From: Schoenoplectus triqueter
Taxonomy: Eukaryota; Streptophyta; Magnoliopsida; Poales; Cyperaceae
NCBI GenBank assembly: GCA_964058805.1
Contig: CAXKVV010000744.1
Coordinates: forward strand, 1-40,032
Direction of reading: 5' to 3'
DNA: 40,032 nucleotides
A program made the position numbers and the translations under genes. This document shows positions 21,031 through 33,200 of the stretch, in pieces (positions within the stretch are counted from its first letter, which is position 1; each line of letters begins with the position of its first letter). The notes beneath the pieces were generated by a model that was given only the letters and a program-made list of their open reading frames with translations, was not told the DNA's origin and ran no database searches.

Positions 21031-21213
21031 ATTCTCCTCTCATCTTTGAAAGAGAAAAATAAATAAAGTCGTTAAGTAAATAAAAACTAATCAATTTGAA
21101 GTTGTTGTTTTGTTTTGTAGGTGAAATGATATATCTCGACAGTAACGAGACAACAACAATGGTGGCTTCTCATACCATCATCCTTCGCAAGAAGTCATCA
21201 TCAACACTCCAAA

Positions 21214-22080
21214 GTGGTGGCTCCTTTCTCCGCAGCAGCCCCAACTGAAGAAGAAGACGAAGAAGAAGTATATTTTGCTCTAACTCAGAAGGGCATAGAC
21301 AACAAAATCATGGACTCTCCTCTTGGACCTCAAAAGAGGAGGAGACGCCCAACCAAGAAGGCAATCTCTCCCAAAACTGCCTTTACACTCAAGGTCTCCC
21401 AGAAAAGAACTCGAGAAGTACCTCAAGAACGCCTGGTGGCTAGGCCAAATATCCCTATATCCAACTCTTTCTCCGCTCTAAGAGTTGTAGCAGAGAACCC
21501 TTCTAGAGGTCAGAAGCGTCAAGTTTGGAAAGTTTCATCAAGAAAACCTCAACAAAGCCAGAAGAAGTCAGTCTCGTCAATAATCCTAAAAGAAAAGAGG
21601 AATCTGAAAACTAAAAAGTCGAGATGTCAAATTTTTGACAAAATCCAAAATCGGATACCAATCAAACCCCGGTTGATCTTTCCTTCTCAAGATTAAGTAA
21701 GCTAGAATTGGCGCAATCGAGCCGCTCAAGCTACGAGACTCATAAAAGAAAGAAATCAAAAAACCACGCTAGAGTGGGTCCCCATAACTTCTAAGACTCA
21801 ACATGAATCCTGATTAAAACCAGTGACTGAAGAACACACCTCTTATAGCGTGTTTAATAGGTTGGGTCCTAAGATTCAATCCGAAAATTTAACTATCTCG
21901 GTGAATAACCAAAGTCGAAAGAAAAGACGGGTCGTTAAATATGTGGGAGATCTGGAAAGGCATTTCTCGGCCTATATGGTCACCGCAAGTTTCGAAGAAA
22001 ATAAAGAATCTCAAGTCCACACCAGTGTCAATGTTGTGACTTCAAAAGATCCTCAAAATCCTAAAGACCGATCCCCGTAA
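21214..22080 (+). pseudogene. Degraded N-terminal gag-region reading frames
   Basis: Two plus-strand frames in the same phase (21214-21696 and 21823-22080), separated by stops, follow the primer site by about 200 bp. The first opens with an acidic run (TEEEDEEE) and becomes Lys/Arg/Ser-rich (KRRRRPTKK). The second is also basic and Ser-rich. They are in the position of the gag N-terminus or leader of plant gypsy elements, but I recognise no domain. Possible ATG starts are at 21160 and 21214, and neither is decisive. Confidence 0.4.
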
Positions 22081-22310
22081 AATCAGACCAATACTAGTAC
22101 GGGCAATGGTCGAAAAGGGAGACCAAGAAAAATAAAGGAACAAGCGATAACAACAAATCTGGAGAAGAAGAGAACGAAGAAAATAATCCTTCTGATTCCG
22201 AAGATGGAGGTGAAAATCAAGGAGCAACAAGCGTCCCGCCTGATAATATAGAGTTGTTGAGAAATCACATAGAAATACATGATGAAGAGCTTGTGAAACA
22301 GCGATAACTT

Positions 22311-23171
22311 TTGATGGCTGTGTTAAAGCAGAATGAAGAACTAGCCAACACCATCAAGGCTTTACAAGAGCACATAAATCTTAACACTGATACTAACAAA
22401 GTAAAGGGTTCTCATCAAATAAGTATCAATGTCGATTCCAAAAATCAGAAAGGAAGAGATGGGTCAAATACCAATGCTGGTCCTAACAACCCGAGAGTGA
22501 CCTTTCATAGTCACATAAATCCTGAACCTGAATACCAAGGGGTAACCAAGAAAGAAATACAAGCGATGATTGCTCAACAGATGCAGATTGCAGGAGGTGG
22601 CTATGCACTTCCGTCTGTCCGAAACTATGAACATCAATATCCTACCATCTATGATCTCAAAGAATATCCAAAAGGGTATATAATACCAAAATTCAAGGTC
22701 TTCTCAGGAGAAGGAAATCGAGATCTGAACCCGAAATAACACTTGGTGCACTTTGTAGCCTCGTGTGGGAACACTGGCGGGAATGACGCGTTGTTGCTGC
22801 GACAATTCTCTCAAAGTCTAGTTGGCACTGCTTTTCAATGGTATTATTCATTAGAAAATGAAAGTGTAAACACATGAGATGAAATGGTGAATGCATTTAG
22901 GGCCAGATTCGCCATGATATCAGATAAAATGAATATAGCCGATCTGACAAACACGAAACCCAGAAAGGGTGAGTCCATGGTGGATTACAGCAACAGATGG
23001 AGAAATTTCAGTATCAAATGCGATGGGACCTTGACCGAGAATGAAGCGGTCAACTTGATCAAAAAAAAATATCGATGGATGGATGAGGATGCTCTTAAGT
23101 GTGACCAAAGTCAACACGCTCAAAGATTTATCAAGAGCAGTGTCCAATACAAAAAGCATGTCCTCTGCTAA
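22311..23171 (+). pseudogene. Ty3/gypsy gag (capsid, Retrotrans_gag-type) with in-frame stops
   Basis: One phase runs 22311-23171. A short coiled-coil-like start (LKQNEELANTIKALQEH) leads to KKEIQAMIAQQM and then the capsid signature, PKFKVFSGEGN followed by HLVHFV, LLLRQFSQSLVGTAFQWY, DEMVNAFRARF and KGESMVDYSNRWRNF. This is the Retrotrans_gag pattern of plant Ty3/gypsy elements. Two in-frame stops (TAA at 22737-22739, TGA at 22875-22877) break it inside the domain, and the frame ends in divergent sequence at 23171. The element therefore cannot make a full-length capsid from this copy. Because both LTRs are nearly identical, the stops were probably already present in the element that transposed. 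Confidence 0.8.
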
Positions 23172-23859
23172 TATCCCAAGCTTCATGGGTTCTCGACTGC
23201 AAAGAAAGACAGAAGCAAAGATAGATGCTGAGCCATCATATCAGGCATTGTTGGGACGACCTTGCCTACACAACAATCAGTTCTTCTTATCAAAAGAAAG
23301 CAAAGAGAAGGATAAATTCTCAGAGTCAGTAAAAACATCAAGGAATGTTATGCAGATGAAGAATCAGAATATGATGCATTTTCAAAGGAAGAAGAAGAAA
23401 TCAAGTTTCACTTCAAACCTCATACCATGTTTCAAACCAAAAGATCAAGCAATGGTTCAGATGAAGAGGGTTGCATTCCAAGTCGAGACATCATCAAATG
23501 AAGAATCCGAGGAATCTGAAGATTCAGGACACACGATGTCACGTAATATCCCGGTGTACGGGAGTTCAAATGAAGAAGAGTCAGAGAATAACTCAAGATC
23601 AAGAGAGCAAGAATCATCTGAAAACTCAGAAAAAGAAGAATTAGATGAAGAAATTATCTACCATTATCTTCGAAGACCTGAAAATGATGTAGATACAAGC
23701 AGCGAAAGTGAAGCGTCATATGTGATCAATCACATAGAAGATAAACTTATGTACCTCGCTATTACCAACAGACCAAGAGATGAAGATCATGTGTTTTTAG
23801 ATCCCAACTCTTCAAATGCAAGGCCTCAATGGTGCGATGCCTCAAGAACCCGTGTTTAG
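23083..23859 (+). pseudogene. Protease-tail motif fused to an acidic spacer
   Basis: In a frame shifted by one from gag, 23221-23291 reads DAEPSYQALLGRPCLHN. The ALLGRP-hydrophobic-H pattern is the conserved end of the aspartic protease in plant gypsy elements. The catalytic D-S/T-G part is not visible upstream, so only the tail survives. The rest of the frame is Ser/Glu-rich (SSNEESEESEDSG, then EEESENNSRSREQESSENSE), like the acidic linker between protease and reverse transcriptase. It ends at TAG 23857-23859 with no reverse transcriptase following. Confidence 0.55.
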
Positions 23860-24139
23860 GATCTCAGAGTAACATAACCTCCCTCAATTGAAGAATTGTC
23901 ATGCTAAGTAGAAGTTAACAGAAGAGAAATAGCTGAACAATGGGAGGTGATGCAGGATATAAAAGTATAAAATAATGAAATCCTAGAAATGGTCAAAGCC
24001 CTTTAAATAACCATCAGTGACGCTAATACCTCAGAAAAAACAATAAGAACCCCTGAAGAGAACCAAGATAAAGGTAAACAACCCATGTGCGCAAGAGAGA
24101 GCAGACGAGACATGACTCTCAAACAAAAGAAAGAGCAAA

Positions 24140-24598
24140 TCATATTCTTTTCGAAGAGACAAGGTGGCTAAAATCTTTAAAGAAACGATAGAAAATGGAC
24201 TTATCCTGCCAATAAGCAAAAGACCAGCGGAGATGGAGAAACACAGTGATTCAAATTACAGTCCTTATCATCAAGTCTTGGGGCACCCGATCGAGAATTG
24301 TTGGGTATTTAAAGATTGGGTTGAGAAATGATACATAGAAGGAATAATCGAACTCCCGCAAAGTGTTCTTCAAAGCTCGATCCCACATGAAGCAAAAGAA
24401 CAAGAGGAGAGCGTGCAATTCAGAGTATGCACTATCTCACACTACATGATAGATGAAACTCTGATGAAGGAATTGTCTTCAATCTTAAGTCAATCAAGAC
24501 TCATTTCCCGGAATCGGGAACCCAAAAAGAAGAAAAGCCAAAAGGAGTCGGGAGTGATCAAAACCCTCTCAAGAAGTTTAAGAAAAGAGGAATCTTAA
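24140..24598 (+). pseudogene. Gag nucleocapsid-like remnant
   Basis: The frame reads SYSFRRDKVAKIFKETIEN, then ILPISKRPAEMEKHSDSNY, then YHQVLGHPIENCWVFKDWVE and stops at TGA 24329-24331; the same frame reopens to 24598. The order KRP-E...NY-x-Y/F-H...GHP-x-x-x-C is the zinc-knuckle-like end of Tat-lineage gag. The first Cys of the knuckle is Ser here (NYS), so metal binding is probably lost. In autonomous relatives this segment precedes the protease; here it follows the protease-tail motif by about 0.9 kb. Confidence 0.65.
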
Positions 24599-25039
24599 AG
24601 AAGTGCATCGCTCGAATCATGTATTGAATGTCAAAACAAAATATAAGACAATGTCACTAGCTATCACAATGGCGCCTGATAAAAAACTTCAAAGACTTGA
24701 CCCTAAGGGAGTCCAGGAAAGACTCTAGTGTTGATTCCTGAGAACGATGGATGATGGAGCCGGAAGACTTGGGCGACGAAAAAGATAATAGTGCTATTAT
24801 TCACTTCTTCGAAAAGAAAATCAATGAGTTGGCATAAAGGATAAATTATCTAAGAGACATGTCAAAAACCCGAAGCCAAGACTTTCATGAGAGTATGGAA
24901 AAATTCTCGGAAGATGATCATGGGTCCAGGCGGTGAAATGAAGAATACCCGAGGATTGGGTTATGAATCTGACGATAATTCACGATTCATCAAGAACTAG
25001 TCCACCATACATAATCAGTCGAGGAGTGCAAAAAAAATA
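24599..25039 (+). other. Decayed interior sequence with no recognised domain
   Basis: Short frames with many stops. No reverse transcriptase (YVDD), RNase H or integrase motif is seen in any frame I read. Confidence 0.5.
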
Positions 25040-26880
25040 AAATAAAAACCTCAATAGACAAAAAAAAACAAAAAACAGAGTAAAAACCTTAATATGCCTA
25101 AAAAAATTCAAAAACATAATAAAGACTTTAGCAAACCTGAAAATTCAAAACCAGAATAAAAGCCTCAATTGATCCAAAATCTAAAATAAAATAAATGCCT
25201 CAGTAGGCTCGAAATCCAAAAATATGGTAAAAGTCTCCGTAGGTTCGAAAACCTAAAAATATGATAAAAACCTTAGTAGGCCGAAAATCCAAAACCAGCA
25301 TAAAAGTCTATATAGATCCAAAAATCTAAAAATATAATAAAAATCTCAATAGGCATGAAAACATAAAACCAAGATAAATGTCTTTATAGGTCCGAAAACT
25401 AAAAAACAGAATAAAAACCTCAGTAAGCCTAAAAACTCAAAAATAAAATAAATACCTCAATAGTTCTGAAAATTTAAAATCATAATAAAAACTTTAATAG
25501 GCCTAAAAAACTCAAAAATAAAATAAATACCTCAATGGGCCCAAAAACCCAAAAATAAAAATAAAAGCTTCGGTATGTCCGAAAACTCAAAAATTAAATG
25601 AAGGCATTTATAGGCCTGAAAACCCAAAAAAAAAATAAAGGTCTCAGTATGCCTCTATAAACTCAAAAACCATAAACATAATAAATTCCTTAATAAGCCT
25701 AAAAAAACAAAAACATAATAAAGGCTTCAGTAGGCCCGAAAATCCAAAAGTAGCATAAAAGCCTATATAGATTAAAAAATCCAAAAATATAATAAAAATC
25801 TCAATAAGCCTGGAAACATAAAAATCAGAATAAGGGCCTTTATAGGCCCAAAAACTCAAAAATACAATAAAGGTCTCAGCATGCCTCTATAGACCCAAAA
25901 ATAAATTAAAAACAGAATAAAAATCTAAATAAGCCTAAAAAATCCTAAACCAGAATAAAAGTCTTAATAATTCGAAAAAACCCAAAAAAAAAGGATAAAG
26001 ACTTCGATATGTCTGAAAACTAAAAAATAAAATAAATATCTTTATAAATTCGAAAACTCAAAAATAAAATAAAGTCTCAATATGCCTCATATATAGAATA
26101 AATATCTTAATAGACTTAAAAAATCACAATACATGATAAAACCTTAAGTGAGACCGAAAATTCAAAACCAGAATAAAAGACTCAATTGGTCTAAAAATCT
26201 AAAAATATAATAAATATCTCAATAGGTCCGAAAACAAAAAAATCTCAGTAGATCTGAAAACCCAAAATCAGAATAAAAATTTGTATAAATTTGAAAACCT
26301 AAAAATAAAACAAAGGCTTTTATAAGCAGAAAAATCCAAAAATAAAATAAAGATTTTTTATATAACAAAAAATCTAAAATCAGAATAAAGACATTTATAG
26401 GTCTGAAAACCCAAAAATGAAATAAAGGTCTTTATAGGCTCAAAAACTCGAAATCAAAATAAATCCTCAGTAGGCTCGAAAATCCAAAATCAAAATAAAG
26501 GCCTATATAGGCCCAAAAATCTAAAAACATAATAAATGTCTCACTAGATCCGAAAACCCAAAAGCAAAATAAAAACATCTATACACCTAAAAAATTCGAA
26601 AACAAAATAAAGACATCGATGGGCCTGAAAACTCAAAATCAAAATAAAAAACCTTTATAAGTTCGAAAACAAAAAAATAGAATAAAGGCCTCAATAGGCT
26701 CAAAAATTCAAAACCAGATTAAAAGCCTTTATAGGCTCGAAAACTCAAAAATAAAATGAAGCCTCAGTAAATGAAAAAATTTAAAATAAAATAAATGTCT
26801 CAGTACCCCAAACCAAAAGAAAAATATAATAACAATAAAATGATACCTTAATAAATTCAAAATTTCAAAAAATAGAATAA
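25040..26880 (+). repeat. Tandem array of a diverged 37-bp unit (about 45-50 copies)
   Basis: Unit consensus by eye: TAAARGYCTCARTAGGCCYG, then AAAAYCCAAAAATARAA. Clear units include 25207-25243 and 25244-25280. Most are 37 bp, with a few expanded (for example near 25640-25690). The array is A-rich on the plus strand with essentially no coding potential, since 37 is not a multiple of three. It lies in the interior of the LTR element between the gag remnants and the 130-bp array. Confidence 0.9.
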
Positions 26881-27059
26881 ATTAATCAAGACTAAAACCC
26901 CAAACGGAAAAGTTGTAAGGATTAGACCAGAGCCAAATCAAGCCTAAAACAAAAAAATCCCATAAAGATCAAATCAAAACACAATTCAAGACAAAAACCA
27001 TAAAATAAAAGATCACGAAAACTCAAATCAAAACCAAAACCATAAAAATGGAAGACCGC

Positions 27060-27990
27060 CAAAACTATTAATCCTCTGGGTTATTAGCTGGTATAGCGTT
27101 TCAGATTTCATAATTCATGAATCCAATCGAGACGATTAAGTGATCCAAGTCTCACCCGGTCTCTTAATAATCAAACCTAACAAAGTCCAAAACGCTCAGG
27201 TTTGGTACCCAAGTTATGAGTTGGCAATGCGCTTAATACTTTATAACTTGGAAGATCAGTAAAATAATCAAGTGATTCAAATCTCACCTGTTTTCTGATA
27301 AAGAAACCTAATAAAAGTCAAAACGCTCAGGTTTCAATACCTAAGTTGTGAGTTTGCATAGCGCTTCAAATTTCACAATTTAAAAAATCAGTAAAATGAT
27401 TAAGTGACCTAAATCTCATCCATTTTTTATTTTTGATAAACAAACCTTATAAAGCCCAAAACGCTCAGGTTTGGTACCCAAGTTATGAGTTGGCAGTGCG
27501 CTTCATACTTTGTAACTTGAAAGATCAGCAAAACAATCAAGTGATCCAAATCTCACCTGTTTTCTGATAAAGAAACCTAATAAAAGTAAAAACGCTTAGG
27601 TTTCAATACCTAAATTATGAGTTGGCATAGCGCTTCAGATTTTATAATTTAGAAGATCAGTAAAATGATTAAGTGACCCAAATCTCACCCATTTTCTGAT
27701 AATCAAACCTAATAAAGCCCAAAACGCTCAGGTTTTTATTGCTTGGATCATGAACTAACACAGTTTCATAATCCAGAAGATTGGTAAAACAACATAGTGA
27801 TTCAAATCTCATATGTTTTTCGATAATCAAACCTAACAAAGCTCAAAATGCTCAGGTTTTAACACTCCAAATTATGTGCTAGCACTGTTTCATAATTGAG
27901 AAGATTAGTAAGGTGATTAAGTGAATGAAATTCATAATCTTCTAATAACTGAATCTATAAGGCACAAAACACTCAGATTCATCAATCTCG
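27060..27990 (+). repeat. Tandem array of a diverged unit of about 130 bp (about 7 copies)
   Basis: The anchor aaacgctcaggttt recurs near 27190, 27321, 27459, 27590, 27722, 27847 and, degenerate, 27970. Between anchors each copy holds a word like aagttatgagttggca, then gcgctt-ata-ttt, then agtgatccaaatctcacc and gataa-caaacctaata. Spacing is about 123-138 bp. A related single copy lies near 29840-29975. Confidence 0.85.
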
Positions 27991-28640
27991 AACAAAACTC
28001 GATCCAGGATCAAGACTAAAATCATAAAATGAGATGCCATGGAGAAACTATCAAGACCAAAACCACGCGAAGGTAAAGGCGACGGCTAAGGTGTTTGGGC
28101 CCATAATACGAACACCACTGGGTTTGTCCATTTGATACAGAATAAATATAAAAATGGGCAGGGTTTGCAGTTTGTCCCTTAAACTATCTGTACCACTCAA
28201 TGACGAAAGTTGCTCATATTGGTCGCCCACGGTGCAAGCCAAGGGATAGGTCGAGCAAATTGGTGGCTAGTAATAGTCGCTTCCGAGGGCATGTAAATAA
28301 ATAACTCTCGTACATATTAATAGCAAATAATAATAATAACAAAATTTTCCCTCTCAAATAAAAATATATTAAAAAAAATATATACTATAAAATAACAAAA
28401 ATATTTTATATATTTTTGAATAAAACATATAAAAATAAAATTTTCAAAAGGGGTTGTCACCTTTGTCCCCGACACCACGAGTGTTATACAAAGCCAGGTT
28501 GGGTGCATTTATCCGCAAAAGCACCGCACGCCCAAGGAAATGGTTTGTTACAATCCCATAACAAATCGTGGAGGGGTCAGAATAAAGGGTTTACGCTTTT
28601 ACTTGACATTTATATGTCAAACAAAGTGGTTTGCTTAAAG
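27991..28640 (+). other. Interior non-coding sequence of the LTR element
   Basis: No gene recognised. Open frames here are short and mutually overlapping on both strands. It includes the word tttatccgcaaaagcacc, which echoes tttatccgtcagtaataaaa in the following duplication. Confidence 0.4.
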
Positions 28641-28729
28641 AAGTGACTTTGTTCATGGAGAGCGAACCTACCTGATGAAAGCCTGTCTCGCAGGGATGCG
28701 TGATGGATGTTTGAGGGTAGGATCCCCAC

Positions 28730-29260
28730 TGAATAGATTGAGCGGAGATGAGCGACAGTGAGTTTCCACTTTAGCACGCAAAGGTGCACAAATGAGGGGA
28801 GAGCGTGTGAGCTTCCAAAATTAAATGACAAGTATATATGAAGTCCCCACAAAATGGTGTTGTCAATTGAATCCATAATCCAATTGACACTGGCAAGTTT
28901 ATCCGTCAGTAATAAAAGGATAAACGGGTTTGCTCTGTACCTGGCCTAGGGGTCAATACAGGTAGGTTTGGTATCCGTAAAATACCATCTCCACCAAACA
29001 AATTAAGAGGAGACGAGCGATGGTGAGTTTCCACTTTAGCACGCAAAGGTGCACAAATGAGGGGAGAGTGTGTGAGCTTCCACTTAAAATGATATATACA
29101 TGAAGTATCCATAAAATGGTGTTGTCAATTGAATCCATAATACAATTGACACTGGCAAGTTTATCCGTCAGTAATAAAAGGATAAACGGGTTCACTCTGT
29201 ACCTGGCCTAGAGGTCAATACAGGTAGGATTGGTATCCTTAAATACCATGGTCCCACCGT
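28730..29260 (+). repeat. Tandem duplication with 265-bp period
   Basis: gagtttccactttagcacgc, then aaaggtgcacaaatgagggg, at 28760 recurs at 29025. The block tttatccgtcagtaataaaa, then gtacctggcctag and gtcaatacaggtagg, recurs at 28899 and 29160. A partial third copy may start near 28640. It could give long repeat-containing RNA but has no coding content. Confidence 0.85.
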
Positions 29261-30200
29261 GAAGCTGTGTCAAAAATGCTGATCAGAAGAGACGCTGATT
29301 GAACAACATATGCGAGCAAACAAACAGCAAGCATACAAGCCTATCAGAAGCAAAGAAAGGTGAAAGCAGAAGTTCATTAAAGATCAGGCAATGGCAGAAT
29401 CTCCTGATGAAAATTTGAGGTACGAAACCCCTAGAAAGGATATCGGGTAAACAAGCCACCAGAAAAAAAAACACACGGAAGTATAAACTGAAAGGAAAAG
29501 AAGTTAGAGTTGAAATCACTTGAGGCGAAAGTGCTTTGTCGAAGATCCCGACAGACAGAGGCCTCAAGTTGTAACCTCTTCAGCCGAAGGATGCATCGAA
29601 GGCGAAATCTGATATTCCCCGCGGATGAAGAAGTGAAGCAAGAGTTTCTTTAGATGAAGGCATCCGAGCAAAGACCTTTCAAAAAAGAAATTAAATTCAA
29701 AACCTCTACAAAGAAAAAAAAATCAGGGTTGAAACTTCTTGGAGCGAATGTACTCCATTGAAGATCCCACCAGATGAAGAATTCAAGCCGAAACCTCTTC
29801 AAACAAGACTCTAATCGAAGATTACTTCAGTAAGGAGTTAGAGACCTAAGTCCAAAAGCTGGCAGAACGCTTCAAGCTAATGACTTAGAAGGTCGGATAA
29901 GACGCACAAAGCTCAGCCCGTCTTCCGATAATTACAGGCCCTGACGTGAGTTGGCATAGCGCTTCAGACTCGAAACGTCCTGAGTCCTGTATCTTTTGTC
30001 AAAGACAACCTCATTGGAGTAAAGTAAATCAGAGATACTTGGGATGAAGAAATGAAGCTGAAATCTCTTCAGATGAAGTGATCCAAACGGAAAGACCATT
30101 CGCAAGAAGATTCAAATCGAAAACCTCTATAAAATAAGAATAAGTGTCAACTCTGAATGCACCAAAGCAGGCCCTTCAATTCTAAAGGTGTTCATGACAT
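29261..30200 (+). repeat. Degenerate short-period repeats before the 3' LTR
   Basis: Words such as gatgaagaa-tgaagc, aaacctcttca and gaagatc recur at irregular 40-60-bp intervals between 29540 and 30130. tcaaatcgaaaacctct at 30111 is also present near the start of the LTR (16292 and 30413), so LTR and interior share repeat ancestry. One copy related to the 130-bp array is at 29840-29975. Confidence 0.5.
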
Positions 30201-30202
30201 GC

Positions 30203-30219
30203 TTTGGTGGGTGGCTCTT
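30203..30219 (+). other. Position expected for the polypurine tract (weak)
   Basis: The sequence immediately 5' of the 3' LTR is tttggtgggtggctctt. The GGTGGGTGG core is G-rich but interrupted by pyrimidines and does not end flush with the LTR, so this is a poor tract. Confidence 0.3.
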
Positions 30220-33200
30220 TGTTTACCCCTGAAAATTCGGGGAATTGAAAAGGCAACTTGGGACAAAAGATTAAAAAATTCAAGGAGAAATTTAAAAGCC
30301 CGAAGAGACTTAATTCAAGTCCAGAAGCACCACGAAAAAAGAAGAATTCAGTGAAATGCTCAAAAATCAAAATTCTTAAGAAAAGAATTAAAGGCCGAAG
30401 CTCTACAGATTCAAATCGAAAACCTCTTCGAAACCTAAAATCTCAAAATTCAAGTTTTATGGTAAAATCAAATTCTCCATAAAATTCTGAGAATTTTCAT
30501 ATATTACTTGATATTTTTGGAGTTACAGAAGTCAAAGAAATTCCAAATTATCGATTAATATAATGAAAAATTAATTAATCAAGCGTTAAAAATTAATTGA
30601 TGCTTGACTAAGGGGAAAAATGGTAAATAAAAATTACCATAAATTTTTTTATATTTCAAGGAATTTTTGAGCAAATTTTGGTGCAATTTGGACAAAGGGA
30701 TCTTTGAGAAACAATTTAAAAGCAAAGGAGAAATAAGAAAATCAGCAAATGGAGGGCTCCAATTAAAAATCAAAATGGAGAGGGGGCTAAATTCGAAAAT
30801 GTCATTGCTACAGTAACCCGAGCTGCTACAGTACCGAGCTTCCATTGTCCAAATTCGAAAATGGTGATGGTGCTCCCGTGCGACGAAAACCCACATATTA
30901 TATACCGTTGGAAAGAGCACGGTGAGGAGAATACAATGAGATAAAGAACTTGCAAAATGGCTGAGCGGTTTGGGAGAAAACTGAAGGGAAAGTTTCCGAT
31001 CCAAAAATGAAATTGAGCAATCCGAGTCATAATTGATCAAATTGACACTTCAAACACCTTCTCCATAGTCACAAGAGATTGTTTGAGGGCTTGGTTGAAT
31101 TTCATAAGCTTTAAATTGGTGAGATCACGAACTCGCAAATCGGGTCAAAAACCGAGTTGGTCAAACTCTATATCAGAGCATTCTATTGATTAAATAAACA
31201 TTATAGATCAATTCCTGGGATCAATTAGATGCTAATCAAGCTTTGAAACACAAGAAATGGTGAAGAAATGAAGGAGAACGACTATGTGGCTTGAAATCGG
31301 GTTTGAAGGCAAAAACGAGTCTCGGGTGCATAATTGTGATCCGGCAAGGTCCAAAATGCAGGAAGGGAGTGGCAAGAACGTGTTTGAACCTCTATAACCT
31401 TCTAGAAGTCCCTAGAATCATCTGGTGACCAAGTGGTGGTTAGGGAGGGTAAATTTGTAAATTTTCAGCAAACATAACAAACTCCACTTGTGCCCCACTT
31501 GCCCTCTCAGCTGTTAGAGCATATTTAAAACACTTAGAACTGGTCTAATACACCACAAAACGTTCAGAAGAGTATGAGAAGATGAATGAAGGGAGTTGGT
31601 GCATAAATTGGTCAAAGAAGAGTCAAACCGATCTCATACACCCATCTACTACCCCCTAGGCCTATATAAACCCCTCTCCTCCTTCAAATGCAAGAGACAC
31701 AACCCATCCCAAGCTGAATGCTAATCCAAAACGCTGCCAAAACCGATTGAAGCTCAAATTAGATACAAAATAAGATCCAATCTTTGAGTTGAGATCAAAA
31801 TCAAGCCCAAAGATACAAGATTCAATCAAATCATCTTCTACTCAAGATACAAATTAGATCTAGGTAGCCATATATCATGTAAATATAGATATCAAGAGTG
31901 TATTAGAGCTTGTAATTTTGATTCGTGCAATAAAGATGAAAATTTTCATGGGCAATATCGATTTTTCTTCTTTTCTTGATGTTCTTATGTTGCAATTCGA
32001 TTTTTTTATTTTCTTTCTTTTCTTTTAGCTCAAATCTGTATACAAACATAATTGAATGTTAGATTGAAGCTAAATGATGCATTTAAATCATTTAAGATCA
32101 ATGAATCCCTTATAAATGCAAAATCAGCCCTAAAATGGTTGAAAATGCAATAAAAAAGAAAAACGGGATGAGATCTACTCCAAATCTTATAAAACTTTCA
32201 GATCTAGTAGAAATAAGTCATATGAATCTAAAGAAACTGATTTTGTATTTTTTTGATTTTTCTATAAAAAGTTATAGCCTTTTTAATTCTAAAAAACAGC
32301 AAGTTCTGGTAACATCAATTCATCTTTTACTTTTTTTTTATTTTTTTTTTGTTTTTTTTATTTTCTTTCTTTTCTTTTGGCTCAAATCTGCATACAAACA
32401 TCATTGAATGTTAGATTAAAGCTAAATGATGCATTTAAACTGTTTAAGATCAATGAATCCATTATAAACGCAAAATCAGCCCTAAAATGGCTGAAAATGC
32501 AATAAAAAGAAAAATAGGATGAGATCTGCTCCAAATCTTATAAAACTTTCAGATATTGTAGAAATAAGTCATATGAATCTATAGAAACTGATTTTATATT
32601 TTTTTGATTTTTCTGTAAAAAGTTATAGCCTTTTTAGATCTAAAAATCAGCAAATACTGGTACAGCATTTTCCTCTTTTGCCCCTGATCTGATTCGAAAA
32701 TAAAAAATCATATCTCTGCTACTCCAATTTAATTGAAATTTTGTGAGCATCTAGATCTAGTTATAATGCATCTCTCTGTAATTTTTCATAATTTTTGGAG
32801 CTTCGTACAATTTTATATGCATTTATGAATCTTCAGCTAGTATATTATAATAATCTTGTTCATAATAAAATAAAAATAACTCTATAAACTCTTGTGCCGG
32901 CTGAGTTCAGTCGTGAGCCCATGGTTTTAAAGAGTTATAAGGCATGTGCCGGCTGCATTCAGTCGTGAGCCCTTGTCTTTATCTAAAATATAAAAATTAT
33001 TTTTTATAATAAACAAAACTCTTCTAAATCTCGTGCCGGCTAATACAAAGTCGTGAGCCCTTGATTTTGAAGATTTATAAGGCTTGTGCCGGCTAATACA
33101 AAGTCGTGAGCCCTTGCCATCAATAGAAATCAATAACTAAAAGAGTTTAAATTCAAAAGTTAAACTATTTTCTAAAACTAAAAATATATTTTCAGTTTTT

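Noticed and set aside
28051..29567. Minus-strand open frames in the repeat-rich interior of the LTR element
   Set aside because: They overlap the 265-bp duplication, recur with it, and show no domain; a minus-strand gene as in some Tat elements was considered but nothing recognisable was found.
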